The position numbers were made by a program, and so were the translations under genes. The notes below the pieces were generated by a model, which was not told the origin of the DNA, searched no databases, and worked only from the letters and a program-made list of their open reading frames with translations. A stretch of 64,000 nucleotides of DNA from Sipunculus nudus (taxonomy: Eukaryota > Annelida > Sipuncula > Golfingiida > Sipunculidae): assembly GCA_026874595.1 (NCBI GenBank), contig CM049322.1:7489900-7553899 (forward strand), written 5' to 3'. Within the stretch, counting starts at the first letter, position 1. Each line of letters opens with the position of its first letter. This document shows, one piece after another, positions 48,270 through 58,891 of the stretch.

Positions 48270-50654
48270 ATGGGCTCTCGTTCGAAAACGGCAGATATGT
48301 CCGCTCGTTCAACGAAGAGAAACTCGCAACCATTGGCGAACTACAGTGGTGGTGATGTGTTCGCGCCGCTTCTATCAGGCGTAGAATGCAAAGAGAAAAG
48401 CCGGATCTCTACAATGACGGCGCCTCTGATGAACGACAACATACTCACCGTGCGCAGCATTGGACTGACGGTGAGGAAATGTTCCGACAAGGGTAATCCG
48501 GTGAACAGGCGTATCACGCCCGAGTTATTCGACGACTGTTGCGATCTGGCCTGGCTGCGCACGCTCATCTATTACGGGGAGCTGTTGGGAGCGAGCCTGG
48601 ACGACTGGAGCCGGTTGTACATGTTCTTCATATGCGACCTCGCCCTGTGTCAATCGGACAAGTCCCTGCCCGCGTTTCCATGCTTTATGAAGAACACGGC
48701 GGACATGTTCCTGCGTTTCCGATACAATCACTTCCCCTACCTGATGACCGACAACGAGGAGCTGTTTCCGGATTTCCACCGATCCCAATCCATCTCAAAG
48801 CTCTTCGGTTTGGAGTATTTCGTCACGGTGCTCACCACAGAGGAACGGCACCTTTCTCTGGCTGAAAATTTCCGCCGGACATTGCGTGGAGATGATCACA
48901 TTTTGAGCGAGGCCGACGCAGACGAAAGCAAGCTTCTGTGCAATGCGATCGGCGAAGCCATCCGCTGCGTGACAGACAGACTCATAAACAGGGAGCAAAA
49001 GGGCAACGATTTGATCCCGCTGCAAGAGGACATCAACCGCGTGGCAAAGGAACTGTGCCGCTCAACAGTTTTCGCACACGAGCAGGCCTTGCATGACCTG
49101 TATGTGCGTGTACATTCTTGCCTCAAGAAAATGGAGAAAGCAGCCAAAAGCCCTCCCACATACGGCCTGTACACCGGTAAATCGCGCGAACGGTGTGTCC
49201 TGAAAAGCTCGAAGAAAGGGGCGATACCGTTTACGCTGGTGCCGTATGGCCTGCAAGACGATGCGGGTACGTTTGATCAGGGAGCAACAACAGCCAGTGT
49301 CACGGATGATACCGCCGACCCCGTTTCCTCTGAACCGTCTGCAGCTGTCGATGCCGCCACCCTGAACGTACAAGCTGAACAGTGGGTGAAAGAAAATGCC
49401 GGTCATACGACAGTTGACGTCCAGGATCAACAGGGGAGTCCCGACGGTGCGACAACAGGAAGAACTCACGCCGAGCTCGGGAAGCGGAAACGCGGTCCGT
49501 GTCACGCTGCTGACGGTCAACCAAGGTTCAGCGCCCCGAGGAAGCGCATACGCATCGATGATACGCCATTTTCACCCATAGGCGGCGGCGACTGCGCAAC
49601 GCTGTACCCTCCTATTGACAGCTCGCCACAATCGCCCGGCACAGACGCTGACAGGCCGACCGCACACGGGGCGACGAATGGCTCAAACCTGATCCTGAAT
49701 TACGAAGGGAATGCGACACACTCCACGTCACAGGAGGAGGAAACGACCCTCAAAGCGCCTACGGTAAACGGGCGCCGACCCGCCATACCAGACCCCTACG
49801 AAATATCTCTGAATACACCCGCAATGCCGGCCTTGTTGAACATAGATACACAAGACCTGGTATTGCCAGACGAGGTGCGTGACGAAGACGAGGACGGAAG
49901 GGTCCGTTTGCACCTCAATCAATCGGGCCCGGCGCAAGAGGGAGATGCGGGTAACGCTTTGGAGAATGAGGTGTCTATCGCCCGCTCAGCAACAAGTCAA
50001 CGAGACAAAAGCGCGCCACCGTCTGCAGTGGTTGGTGAGCATGAAAGTCCTTATTCTGATATATCAGACGACGAAATGGACAATACCGGGTTACCTGTGG
50101 GGGGGACACAACAACATATGGGTACACATTACGATCACATGCACAATGCAGGGACGGACTTGGGACACAGCACTCATTCACCCTTCACGGGACAATTCAT
50201 GCCGTCTCCCGGCGTGGTCAAAGCCAATGCGCCCGTTTACGCCTGTGCAGGGCAACGGCCGATTGCTGGCGTCACAGTCAATGCGCACTTGTATGACGGG
50301 ACGGGACTGCAGCAGCAAGGTACGTCCGTTGCAAGCGACCCAAACCCGATGAACATTCTGTACACCGTCGCCCAGCAACTGTCAACATGTGACGTGAATA
50401 CACAGAATTATATATACACTCCAGCTGCACCTATCGTCGCAACGCCAAACAATGCAACTGCGCATAACTACGCCTCAAACACGGCCGCCATGGATACGCA
50501 AGAACTTTGGAATGTGACGAACACGATGACGGACAAGCTGCACAGGGCCATCAGCAGCTTTCAACAGTCGATGGCCATGCTGGAAGACGTCAAACAGAAC
50601 TTTCAACAGTTGCAGCAACAAGTACTCCTAGTTTTCCCACGGGGATCAGCATAA
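48270..50654 (+). CDS. Large regulator-like protein, function unknown
   Basis: A 794-residue protein with a clear TATA promoter. Residues about 60-300 are a conserved-looking helical domain rich in Trp, Tyr, Phe and Cys (LAWLRTLIYYGELLGASLDD, SKLFGLEYFVTVL, AIGEAIRCVTDRLI). Residues about 310-720 are low-complexity and disordered (Asp/Ser/Thr/Pro/Gln), with a basic nuclear-signal-like GKRKRGP and RKRIRI stretch near 400-425 and an acidic patch (SDISDDEMD, about 592-600). The C terminus is a Gln-rich coiled coil (about 740-785, FQQSMAMLEDVKQNFQQLQQ). No known domain is recognised. Size, disorder, acidic patch, basic signal and coiled coil would suit a transcriptional regulator or viral nuclear protein (inference). 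It has the longest upstream repeat array in the window. Confidence 0.8.
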   Translation: MGSRSKTADMSARSTKRNSQPLANYSGGDVFAPLLSGVECKEKSRISTMTAPLMNDNILTVRSIGLTVRKCSDKGNPVNRRITPELFDDCCDLAWLRTLIYYGELLGASLDDWSRLYMFFICDLALCQSDKSLPAFPCFMKNTADMFLRFRYNHFPYLMTDNEELFPDFHRSQSISKLFGLEYFVTVLTTEERHLSLAENFRRTLRGDDHILSEADADESKLLCNAIGEAIRCVTDRLINREQKGNDLIPLQEDINRVAKELCRSTVFAHEQALHDLYVRVHSCLKKMEKAAKSPPTYGLYTGKSRERCVLKSSKKGAIPFTLVPYGLQDDAGTFDQGATTASVTDDTADPVSSEPSAAVDAATLNVQAEQWVKENAGHTTVDVQDQQGSPDGATTGRTHAELGKRKRGPCHAADGQPRFSAPRKRIRIDDTPFSPIGGGDCATLYPPIDSSPQSPGTDADRPTAHGATNGSNLILNYEGNATHSTSQEEETTLKAPTVNGRRPAIPDPYEISLNTPAMPALLNIDTQDLVLPDEVRDEDEDGRVRLHLNQSGPAQEGDAGNALENEVSIARSATSQRDKSAPPSAVVGEHESPYSDISDDEMDNTGLPVGGTQQHMGTHYDHMHNAGTDLGHSTHSPFTGQFMPSPGVVKANAPVYACAGQRPIAGVTVNAHLYDGTGLQQQGTSVASDPNPMNILYTVAQQLSTCDVNTQNYIYTPAAPIVATPNNATAHNYASNTAAMDTQELWNVTNTMTDKLHRAISSFQQSMAMLEDVKQNFQQLQQQVLLVFPRGSA

Positions 50655-51346
50655 ACTGATACTTCCACGTAAAACGTAATGTGAATCTGTGTCATTGTGA
50701 CAAAGCGAGCCAACACGAAACTCAAAATGCTTGACTGTTTATTGTGTATGGAGATGTAAATATATGCTAAAGGTTATGTTTAAAGTTGATTACTGTTGAT
50801 CATGTGAAATGTCAAAATGAAATGTCGAAATGAAATGTCAAAATGAAATGTTAAATGAAATGTCAAAATGGAATGTCAAAATGAAATGTTAACATGATAT
50901 GTCCAACTGTGTATGTTTCAAAACAGCGATCACGGATGATATATATATTATTATACGGCTTAACAATATATGCTTGTCTCATACGTCACCCGACGTTATG
51001 CTAAAAGAATGATTACTGTTGATAATGTCAAATGTAAATGAAATGTCAAAATGAAATGTCAAAATGAAATGTTACCATGAAATGTCTAACTGTGTATGTT
51101 TCAAAACAGCGATAACGGATGATATATATATTATTATACGGCTTAACAATAGATACTAGTCTCAAACGTACGGCTTGTTGTTTTCTGAAAAGGACATTGT
51201 ATGACAGCGTCTGTATGGTATGTGATATAACGTAAAAAACCACTATTGATCAGAGTTTTGGATTGTGGATACTTAATACATAATATTAAATAAATATGGC
51301 TTTATATTTTCGGTACGCCCATTTTACATGCCATCATTAAAAATGT

Positions 51347-51403
<57 letters not shown>

Positions 51404-51519
51404 TGATAGACTCCATGCTATCGAAACATATTTCACGATCCACCAAGATGCCAGCATTCAGTCATTCTAAGTCTGACTCAGATATTAAATCTGTTACACA
51501 TATCTCCTCTGTGGACATG
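50655..51519. other. Non-coding region with two repeat types
   Basis: No gene. 50786-50988 and 51008-51170 are a tandem duplication; each holds multiple 16-nt AATGAAATGTCAAAAT-like repeats and the segment GATATATATATTATTATACG. A plus-strand AATAAA lies at about 51287-51292, and an (AT) microsatellite covers about 51347-51396. Confidence 0.5.
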
Positions 51520-51757
51520 GTTAAAATAGTTCCGGTAACATACGATAGGGGGCGCTGCCTCATACAGCACTGGTCAACACAACAAAATAGCCCTTTGCCG
51601 GACAACGGTCTACATGACATTTACGAAATACCTGCTAAAATTTTAGGAAAAATATGCCTCAAACATTCCACGAGTAACACACACACCAAAGATTAAATGT
51701 GTCCACAACCCTACTATATAAGCAGGCCGGCTCTATAATACTATCAGTTGAGAGCGC

Positions 51758-52004
51758 TCTATGGGCGCTTTTTGGTCCCAGACGGCTCCCCTGTGTCTGT
51801 GACGTCACACTTTCCATCAGCCAATCAAATCAAGGAACAGAACCTGTTCATGATAACATAAGAAACTCACGTACACAAAGCATGTAGTCCCTGTGGCGCA
51901 ATGGTTAGCGCGTCCGGCTGTTAATCGGAAGGTTGGTGGTTCGAGCCCACCCAGGGACGTTATACCTCTATGGGCGCTTTTGGCTCCCAGACGGCTCCCC
52001 TGTG
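51758..52004. repeat. Direct repeats flanking the tRNA-Asn insertion
   Basis: TCTATGGGCGCTTTTTGGTC...CCCCTGTG at 51758-51795 is repeated at 51967-52004, while the right arm has it once (near 54898-54936). The tRNA segment therefore sits between two copies of a short target-like sequence, as if inserted with duplication or by unequal exchange. Confidence 0.75.
51887..51959 (+). tRNA. tRNA-Asn (anticodon GTT)
   Basis: A complete 73-nt cloverleaf. The acceptor stem is GTCCCTG/CAGGGAC plus discriminator G. The D arm is GCGC/GCGC, the anticodon stem is TCCGG/TCGGA with the loop CTGTTAA, the variable loop is AGGTT, and the T arm is GGTGG/CCACC with TTCGAGC. The A box (TGGCGCAATGG) and B box (GGTTCGAGCCC) are canonical. 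It closely resembles animal tRNA-Asn genes. A T4 run lies about 15 bases downstream. It interrupts the left arm of the palindrome. Confidence 0.95.
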
Positions 52005-52519
52005 GGGGAGGGGGGGACTTGAGGGGGGGAGGGGGCGGCCCCTCCCTCTGCCTTATGTCAAGAAGTAGTAGAGTTGTGGGCTTGTGGCCACCAGGGGTCG
52101 GTTGTGTGGTTCAAGTCAGAAGTAGACCAGTTGTAGGTTTGGGGATCGCCGGCAGGGGGGGGGGGGGGGGGAAGAGTCGGTAGGATGTGAAAGGTCGGTC
52201 TGGGTCGTCGAGGTTAGAGATGAAAGGTCAGTAGGGTTTACCGGGGGGGGGGGACCAGGGGAGTTCTGGGTGGGATCGCCTGGCGGGGGGGAACAGGGGA
52301 GTTCTGGGTAGGATCGCCCGGCGGGGGGGAACAGGGGAGTCCTGGTTGGGATCGGAGACCCATGTGAATGGTTAAAGAGTGTTCATCGGATATCATCGGT
52401 ACTGGAAAAGCCACAGGTGTGCAATGCATGTCAAAGCACTAGGGGATCGTTCAGATCCCGACAGAGGGTCTCCACTGGGGCCGAGGCCCCTATAGAAATT
52501 TCTCCACAGGGCTCGTGGT
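52005..52519. repeat. Outer G-rich part of the left palindrome arm
   Basis: It contains G runs (up to about 20 near 52155-52172) and three GGGGAACAGGGGAGTTCTGG-like repeats, matched by C-rich repeats at about 54440-54770 in the right arm. No gene. Confidence 0.6.
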
Positions 52520-53395
52520 GGGGGCTTCGCCCCCGGGAAGAATACTTTATGTGGGATCGATCCCTACAAAGAATATACACAGGGGGCGAGGCCCCCATAA
52601 GGAATTACATGGAAGGCCCGTGGTGGGGGCCTCGCCCCCGGGAATAATACTTTATGGGGGATCGATCCCTAAAAAGAATATACCCCGGGGGCGAGGCCCC
52701 CATAAGGAAATATATGGAAGGCCCGTGGTGGGGGCCTCGCCCCCAGGTGATAATACTTTATGTGGGATCGATCCCTAAAAAGAATATACACAGGGGGCGA
52801 GGCCCCCATAAGGAATTACATGGAGGGCCCGTGGTGGGGGCCTCGCCCCCGGGAATAATATTTTATGGGGGATCGATCCCTAAAAAGAATATACACAGGG
52901 GGCGAGGCCCCCATAAGGAATTACATGGAAGGCCCGTGGTGGGGGCCTCGCCCCCAGGTGATAATACTTTATGTGGGATCGATCCCTAAAAAGAATATAC
53001 ACAGGGGGCGAGGCCCCCATAAGGAATTACATGGAGGGCCCGTGGTGGGGGCCTCGCCCCCGGGAATAATATTTTATGGGGGATCGATCCCTAAAAAGAA
53101 TATACACAGGGGGCGAGGCCCCCATAAGGAATTACATGGAAGGCCCGTGGTGGGGGCCTCGCCCCCAGGGGAAAATACTTTATGTGGGATCGATCCCTAA
53201 AAAGGATATACACAGGGGGCGAGGCCCCCATAAGGAATTACATGGAAGGCCCGTGGTGGGGGCCTCGCCCCCAGGGGAAAATACTTTATGTGGGATCGAT
53301 CCCTAAAAAGAATATACCCCGGGGGCGAGGCCCCCATAAGGAAATATATGGAAGGATCGTGATGGGGGCCTCGCCCCCGGGAGAATACTGTATGG

Positions 53396-53462
53396 GGATC
53401 GGGGCGCCGAAGGCGCCAATACACAGATGTATGTATGGAGGGCGCCTTCGGCGCCTCGATCC
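53396..53462. repeat. Central hairpin of the palindrome
   Basis: GGATCGGGGCGCCGAAGGCGCC (as two halves, 53396-53417) pairs with 53441-53462 around a 23-base loop. Each arm contains GGCGCC twice around GAA or TTC. It is the only sequence of this kind in the array and marks the symmetry centre. Confidence 0.85.
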
Positions 53463-54989
53463 CTAAAATGAATATTCCCGGGGGGCGAGGCCCCCACCAC
53501 GGGCCCTCCATCTAAATCCTTATGGGGGCCTCGCCCCCAGTATATATTCTTTTTAGGGATCGATCCCACATAAATTATTATCCCCTGGGGGCGAGGCCCC
53601 CAACACGTGCCTTCCATGTATTTCCTTATGGGGGCCTCGCCCCCAGTGTATATTCTTTGTAGGGATCGATCCCACATAAAGTATTATCCCCTGGGGGCGA
53701 GGCCCCCACCACCTGCCTTCCATGTAATTCCTGATGGGGGCTTCGCCCCCAGGGTGTATTCTTTGTAGGGATCGATCCCACATAAAGTATTTTCCCCTGG
53801 GGGCGAGGCCCCCACCACGGGCCTTCCATGTAATTCCTGATGGGGGCCTCGCCCCCTGGGTATATTCTTTGTAGGGATCGATCCCACATAAAGTATTTTC
53901 CCCTGGGGGCGAGGACCCCACCACGTGCCTTCCATGTATTTCCTTATGGGGGCCTCGCCCCCAGTGTATATTCTTTGTAGGGATCGATCCCACATAAAGT
54001 ATTATCCCCTGGGGGCGAGGCCCCCACCACGTGCCTTCCATGTAATTCCTGATGGGGGCTTCGCCCCCGGGTATATTCTTTGTAGGGATCGATCCCACAT
54101 AAAGTATTTTCCCCTGGGGGCGAGGCCCCCACCACGGGCCTTCCATGTAATTCCTTATGGGGGCCTCGCCCCCTGGGTATATTCTTTGTAGGGATCGATC
54201 CCACATAAAGTATTTTCCCCTGGGGGCGAGGCCCCCACCACGGGCCTTCCATATAATTCCTTATGGGGGCCTCGACCCCTGTGTATATTCTTTTTAGGGA
54301 TCGATCCCACATAAAGTATTTTCCCCTGGGGGCGAGGCCCCCACCACGACCCCTGTGGAGAAACCTCTATAGGGGCCTCGGCCCCAGGGGAGATTCTGTG
54401 GTGATCGGAACGATCCCATTGTGCTTTGACGTGCGTTGCACACCGTTGGCTTTCCCAGTACCGATGATACCCGACGATCACTCTTTAACCATTCACATCC
54501 GTATACGAACCCACCTAGGACTCCCCTGTTCCCCCCCCCCCTTGTGACCCCTGTTGACCTTTCACCTCCGACCCGATCCCACTCACATCTCCCCTGTTCC
54601 CCCCCCCAGGCGACCCCTGCTGACCTTTCCCCTTCGACCCGATCCCATCCAGAACTCCCCTGTTCTCCCCCCCCGGCGACCCCTGTTGACCTTTCACATC
54701 CGACCTCGACGACCCCAACCGACCTTTCACATCCAACCGACCCTTATTCACCTCCTGCCGGTGATCCCCAAACCTACAACCGGTCTAGTTCTGACTTGAA
54801 CCACACAACCGGCCTCAGACCCACAACTCTACTACTTCTTGACATAAGGCAGAGGGAGGGGCCGCCCCCTCCCCCCCTCAAGTCCCCCCCCTCCCCCACA
54901 GGGGAGCCGTCTGGGACCCAAAAGCGCCCAGAGAGCGCTCTCAACTGATAGTATAATAGACTCGGCCTGCTTATATAGTAGGGTTGTGG

Positions 54990-55553
54990 ACACATTGAAA
55001 TCTTTGGTGTGCGGCAGATTTCACGTTTGTGCAAGATGTACGCGCAAACTGAAAAAGATATCGCAAATGTTACTCGTTGAACGCTTAAAGCATATTTTTC
55101 CAAAGATTTTAGCACATATTTTGTAAATGTTGTGTAGACCGTTGTCCGGCAAATGGCCATTTTGTGTTGCTGACCAATATGACGGTGTCAGTATCGCCAC
55201 CTGCCGACGACAAGTGGAACTATATCAGATAGACAACGGATTTATCTAATTAAGTTGCACACATGAAACAACATTGAAATCTTTGGTGTGCGGCAGATTT
55301 CACGTTTGTGCAAGATGTACCCGCAAACTGGAAAATATATCACGAATGTCACTCGTTGAACGTTTGAGGCATATTTTTACTAAAATTATTGCAGGTATTT
55401 CGTAAATGTTGTGTAGACCGTTGTCCGGCAAATGGCCATTTTGTGTTGCTGACCAATATATTGGCGTCAGTATCGCCACCTGCCGACGACAAGTAGAACT
55501 ATATCAGATAGACAACGGATTTATCTAATTAAGTTGCACACATGAAACAACAT
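54990..55553. repeat. Two-copy repeat of about 280 bp at the right end of the palindrome
   Basis: 54990-55268 and 55270-55553 are nearly identical (CATTGAAATCTTTGGTGTGC to CACACATGAAACAAC). The left outer arm has one diverged copy only. Confidence 0.8.
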
Positions 55554-56412
55554 TTGTGCGGACTGCATACTTTAATTGAACTGGATGTTTTGTGTGCCTT
55601 TATGTATTTATAAAATGTATCAGAAAATGATCAGGAATCACATATGCGGATGATCATGGCATAAAGAAGACCGTGAAACTTTCATATTTTATTCATTATA
55701 TAAGTTCCGTCTTATGAGTTCCACAGGTATTGTGACGTAGATTCAGGCAAAACATTGTTGAAAATAACGAGTACATCAAGTTTTTATACATATTTTTGAA
55801 ATATTGTCACATATGCATTTATTTAAAATTTCGTTTTCTGAGTTTGGAAGTATCAAGTGATATCAACATCTATTAGTATGTTTGTCGTATCTGGTTGATC
55901 AGATCCATATAACATCTGGTTGTTCAAACGACGTTCGTGCATTCGCATTGGATGTGCCTAAAATATACATCTGGGTGACGAATGGTTTTGATGTACCCGT
56001 CTTCTTCTTTTTAAAAAATGTATATAACGTGAAAGTACACCTCGGCGTGCAGGGTTTTCTGTATCGGGTGTTTAATCTGAAACCGATCGCCAACGACAAA
56101 ACTAATTTATGTATACATGCAAACACGCAGACAGTTATCGAGCAGCGATGAAAAAGCAGATTACCAGCAAACGTATTAAGATCATACCAGGGACGAACCA
56201 TGTTTAACCACATTTCAACCCGTCACCCCTCATATACATATATATATATATTCATGTGAGCTTGAGAAGCCGTCACCCCTTGTTTCATGGCGGGTGAGAC
56301 CTTCCGAATACATGTATCCCATTCAAGCCACGCCCACACAACACATTGTGTTTGACGTACCCAACAGTTGCGGACGTGTGCTCATTCTTGATTATACTTC
56401 GGACACAGCGTG
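55554..56412. other. Non-coding region
   Basis: No gene is supported. It is AT-rich, with a TATATA run at about 56236-56252 that could be a distant TATA for the next gene. Confidence 0.35.
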
Positions 56413-56955
56413 ATGCATTCGCTCCCAGCCGACGACCAGTTAACCAGCAGGTTGTGCGACAAGAACGAAATGACATATCTGATGGACAATTTGATGGGTC
56501 ACGCGGAGCTACTTTTGAAGAAGATCAAAGTCCTTGACGACAGATCAACTGATGTATTTCCCAGATCGTGGCAGTGCGTGGAACTGGTTGACGGCGTGGA
56601 CCCGTGGCCACCCAGCCTCTGCTTGAGTATGATAACTGATATCGGGAGAGGGTACGGGATCACACTTGATGAGGCTACTTTGACGGCTGTGTATAAAACG
56701 GAACCGTGGGTCAGCTGGCACAGGATATGCCCTTCGATCACAGTGAACCTTACACGCATGGTCCCGACGGCTGAAGCCCGATGCCTGGCTGTGTACATAT
56801 TGTACTGCTTCTTTAGCAAAGAGTACCGAGTGTCTCACGCTGACAGCGATTTCCACAGGGGTCTGCTGTGTTTAAATTACTGCCCATGTAGCCGATACCA
56901 AACGAGGAATGTAACCTCTCGTTGCTGTTGTGTGTCACTTGGTTCATTCTCGTGA
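56413..56955 (+). CDS. Unknown protein with Cys-rich C terminus
   Basis: A 180-residue protein. The open frame starts one codon earlier with GTG; the ATG is used. Two thirds is helical with a conserved-looking ARCLAVYILYCFF stretch (about residues 120-132). The last 35 residues are Cys-rich (CLNYCPC, RCCCVS). No signal peptide. No clear CARD or RING pattern. A TATATATA run lies about 165 bases upstream. Function is unknown. Confidence 0.55.
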   Translation: MHSLPADDQLTSRLCDKNEMTYLMDNLMGHAELLLKKIKVLDDRSTDVFPRSWQCVELVDGVDPWPPSLCLSMITDIGRGYGITLDEATLTAVYKTEPWVSWHRICPSITVNLTRMVPTAEARCLAVYILYCFFSKEYRVSHADSDFHRGLLCLNYCPCSRYQTRNVTSRCCCVSLGSFS

Positions 56956-57307
56956 AAGCGTCATTGTGTACCCGATATCTGACAGCGTACGTCACACACA
57001 ATGACACCAGTGCATACATCTCCTCATTGTGGTTTTTTATATCTATATGTGTTCATGTCGCGTGGGATAATGCATCTCAGAAACGTATCTTCGCTCATGC
57101 AGTGGACTGACCTTGAAATGAGGCCATTTTTTGTTATGTCACATGAGCTCTGCCGTTACTCACATTTGAATTTGGTTAACAATTTTGAGCCTATCCCGTC
57201 AACCGCCAGGCATGCGCACTGCCTGGCTGTACATGTTCGAAAACATATAAAAGCTGCGGTGATGTCTAGTTGCCAGGCACAATTAATGTTGGAGCCCTAC
57301 CACGACC
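56956..57307. other. Intergenic with TATA box
   Basis: It contains the plus-strand TATA box CATATAAAAG (57244-57253). An overlapping open frame (57001-57399) runs through the promoter and is not taken as a gene. Confidence 0.5.
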
Positions 57308-57982
57308 ATGGCTTGTTCTTCACATTGGCACGAGGCGTTTTACGGCATACTGCCCCGTTTGGCATCTGCACTGTACGTGAAACAGAGCCTGCTGCCTGAC
57401 GAGCTGTTGGCAGAGGGGTTTCTCGACAGGGACGAGCTGGATAATGTCAGGGCGAAGATGACTAATTCGGAACAAGCCGAACTGTTGCTGCACACACTGG
57501 CGGATACGAACACTCCCAGAAGGCTTGACAAAGCTATGAAAATTATAGGGCGTCATCACCCAGACGTTTTGCGGATGTATCAAGATCGCATGAAAGCACT
57601 GAGTCGGGATGAGAAAAAGGCTCGACCACACGGTTCGCCTCCGGCTAAGGTGTCTTCGTCTTGGAACGACAGTTTTTACAAAATACTTCCCGGTATGGCC
57701 GACAAATTAGACGTGCTGCATAGCGACGTAGTTGATGTACTTGCTGCGCGAGGGTTTATCAACGACAACATGGTCGAGCAGATACGTGTTCACAAGATGA
57801 ACACGGCCCAAGCCAGAACACTCCTGTACCTCCTTCTTGATAACAACGGTGTATATGAACTTGATGCTGCCATGGAGTTGCTGCGCGGCCATTACCACGC
57901 GCATGTGTCGGATTTTTATAAACAAGGTATGAAACATCTCGATCGTCCCATGCTGGTGGACAACGTGAACAACCGTTCGTAA
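57308..57982 (+). CDS. Tandem CARD-like protein
   Basis: A 224-residue protein with two CARD-like repeats. Each starts with an aromatic segment (HWHEAFYGILPRLASALYVK and SSSWNDSFYKILPGMADKLD) and continues with a hydrophobic helix (LLAEGFLD / LAARGFIND), a loop with Met and Thr, LLLHTLADT or LLYLLLDNN, and a final helix. Residues are about 4-105 and 115-215. No RING. The TATA box lies about 55 bases upstream and AATAAA at about 58300. The two repeats match each other better than the CARDs elsewhere in the window, so this is a separate duplication. It may act as an adaptor or competitor (inference). Confidence 0.8.
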   Translation: MACSSHWHEAFYGILPRLASALYVKQSLLPDELLAEGFLDRDELDNVRAKMTNSEQAELLLHTLADTNTPRRLDKAMKIIGRHHPDVLRMYQDRMKALSRDEKKARPHGSPPAKVSSSWNDSFYKILPGMADKLDVLHSDVVDVLAARGFINDNMVEQIRVHKMNTAQARTLLYLLLDNNGVYELDAAMELLRGHYHAHVSDFYKQGMKHLDRPMLVDNVNNRS

Positions 57983-58891
57983 GCATGTACGCCCCGTCTA
58001 AGGCACTGTATATACACATCAAACGCTGGAAGTGTTGGAGGTCCAGATGCTGATATTAACTCGTGTATTCGGGATTTTTCGAAGGAACTGATTGTTTGGT
58101 CTTTGAGCATACGCAACGATGTAGCATTTTTATACAATGCACGCATATATATGACTGTTTGAAACGTGGGATTAACGTACGGGACGTGTTTCATAACGGA
58201 CCTAACGTCACAGCCAGCTCTCCAGGCAATAAGGTTTTGTATAACAGGTTGTTGTGCATGTGATTTGTTTTTGTTTATACTGTAATCTATATGACACGTA
58301 ATAAAAAGGCATAACTGAATTGCATCCTGTATTGTATCAGACTATGATGGGTTTTATGCTATGTGTGTGTGTGTGTGTGTGTGTATGTAAGTGCGTGTGT
58401 AAACAAATTATCTATAAGATACCATGTGATCCGGTACACGTCACTATATGAAATAACAGGATGGTAACAGAGTTCTCACTGGATGGCACCACATGTTTTC
58501 AATTTTGTTTGTTCCCATCACGGTCTCTTAGCTGATGTCCATATTTAACCGTGCAGCTCTGTCACAACGCGTTGCATCAGGGTTCCCCTTAGATATTTGT
58601 TCTACTCCTCCGGTTTATGTATGAAACTCGGCAACGGCAACCGTCCAACTATCTTCAAGAACGAAGTTGATACCAACTGGACCGCATGTTGATCCGTGTG
58701 CGTCATCACAGATTCAGAAAAAACTATATTTGGATACGCGCAATGTATGCTTGCTGATGGTATTATGTTAACGTTTCTGCCACACGTGTGTCATCCCCTC
58801 CTTCGCGTGTAAACGTCATCACACGTGACTATATAACCATCACCGGGTAGCATGAACGCCACATGCGCACAGTCTTGTGAGAAGGACAGGC
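57983..58891. other. Intergenic; polyA signal and TATA box
   Basis: AATAAA at 58300-58305 ends the tandem CARD gene. A (GT)n run lies at about 58361-58385. The TATA box CTATATAA at 58829-58836 serves the next gene. A short upstream open frame begins at 58852 in another phase. Confidence 0.5.

Larger units (their letters stand above)
51520..55260. repeat. Giant palindrome (inverted repeat) with central hairpin
   Basis: The left arm (51520 to about 53395) is the reverse complement of the right arm (about 53465-55260), centred on a GC-rich hairpin at 53396-53462. The match is very close from about 51700 inward and weaker in the outer 170 bases (shared TTGCCGGACAACGGTCTACA). Inside, 52520-53395 and 53465-54350 are tandem repeats of about 105 bp. 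Each unit has ATCGATCCCT, a 15-base GGGGGCGAGGCCCCC segment and its reverse complement, so each unit can itself form a hairpin. Long open frames in several phases are repeat artefacts. A tRNA-Asn gene interrupts the left arm only. Possible roles: replication origin, genome terminus or junction, or a mobile-element end. Confidence 0.85.

Noticed and set aside
51328-51696. 122-residue frame starting in an AT microsatellite
   Set aside because: Its first part is (AT)n translated and the rest overlaps the outer palindrome arm; no support.
52417-54481. Long open frames of 76-217 residues on both strands inside the palindrome
   Set aside because: They repeat with the 105-bp unit, occur in several phases on both strands, and have no start context, so they are artefacts of repeat length and GC-rich composition.
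57001-57399. 132-residue frame overlapping the start of the tandem CARD gene
   Set aside because: It runs through the TATA box at 57244 and in a different phase from the well-supported CARD gene.
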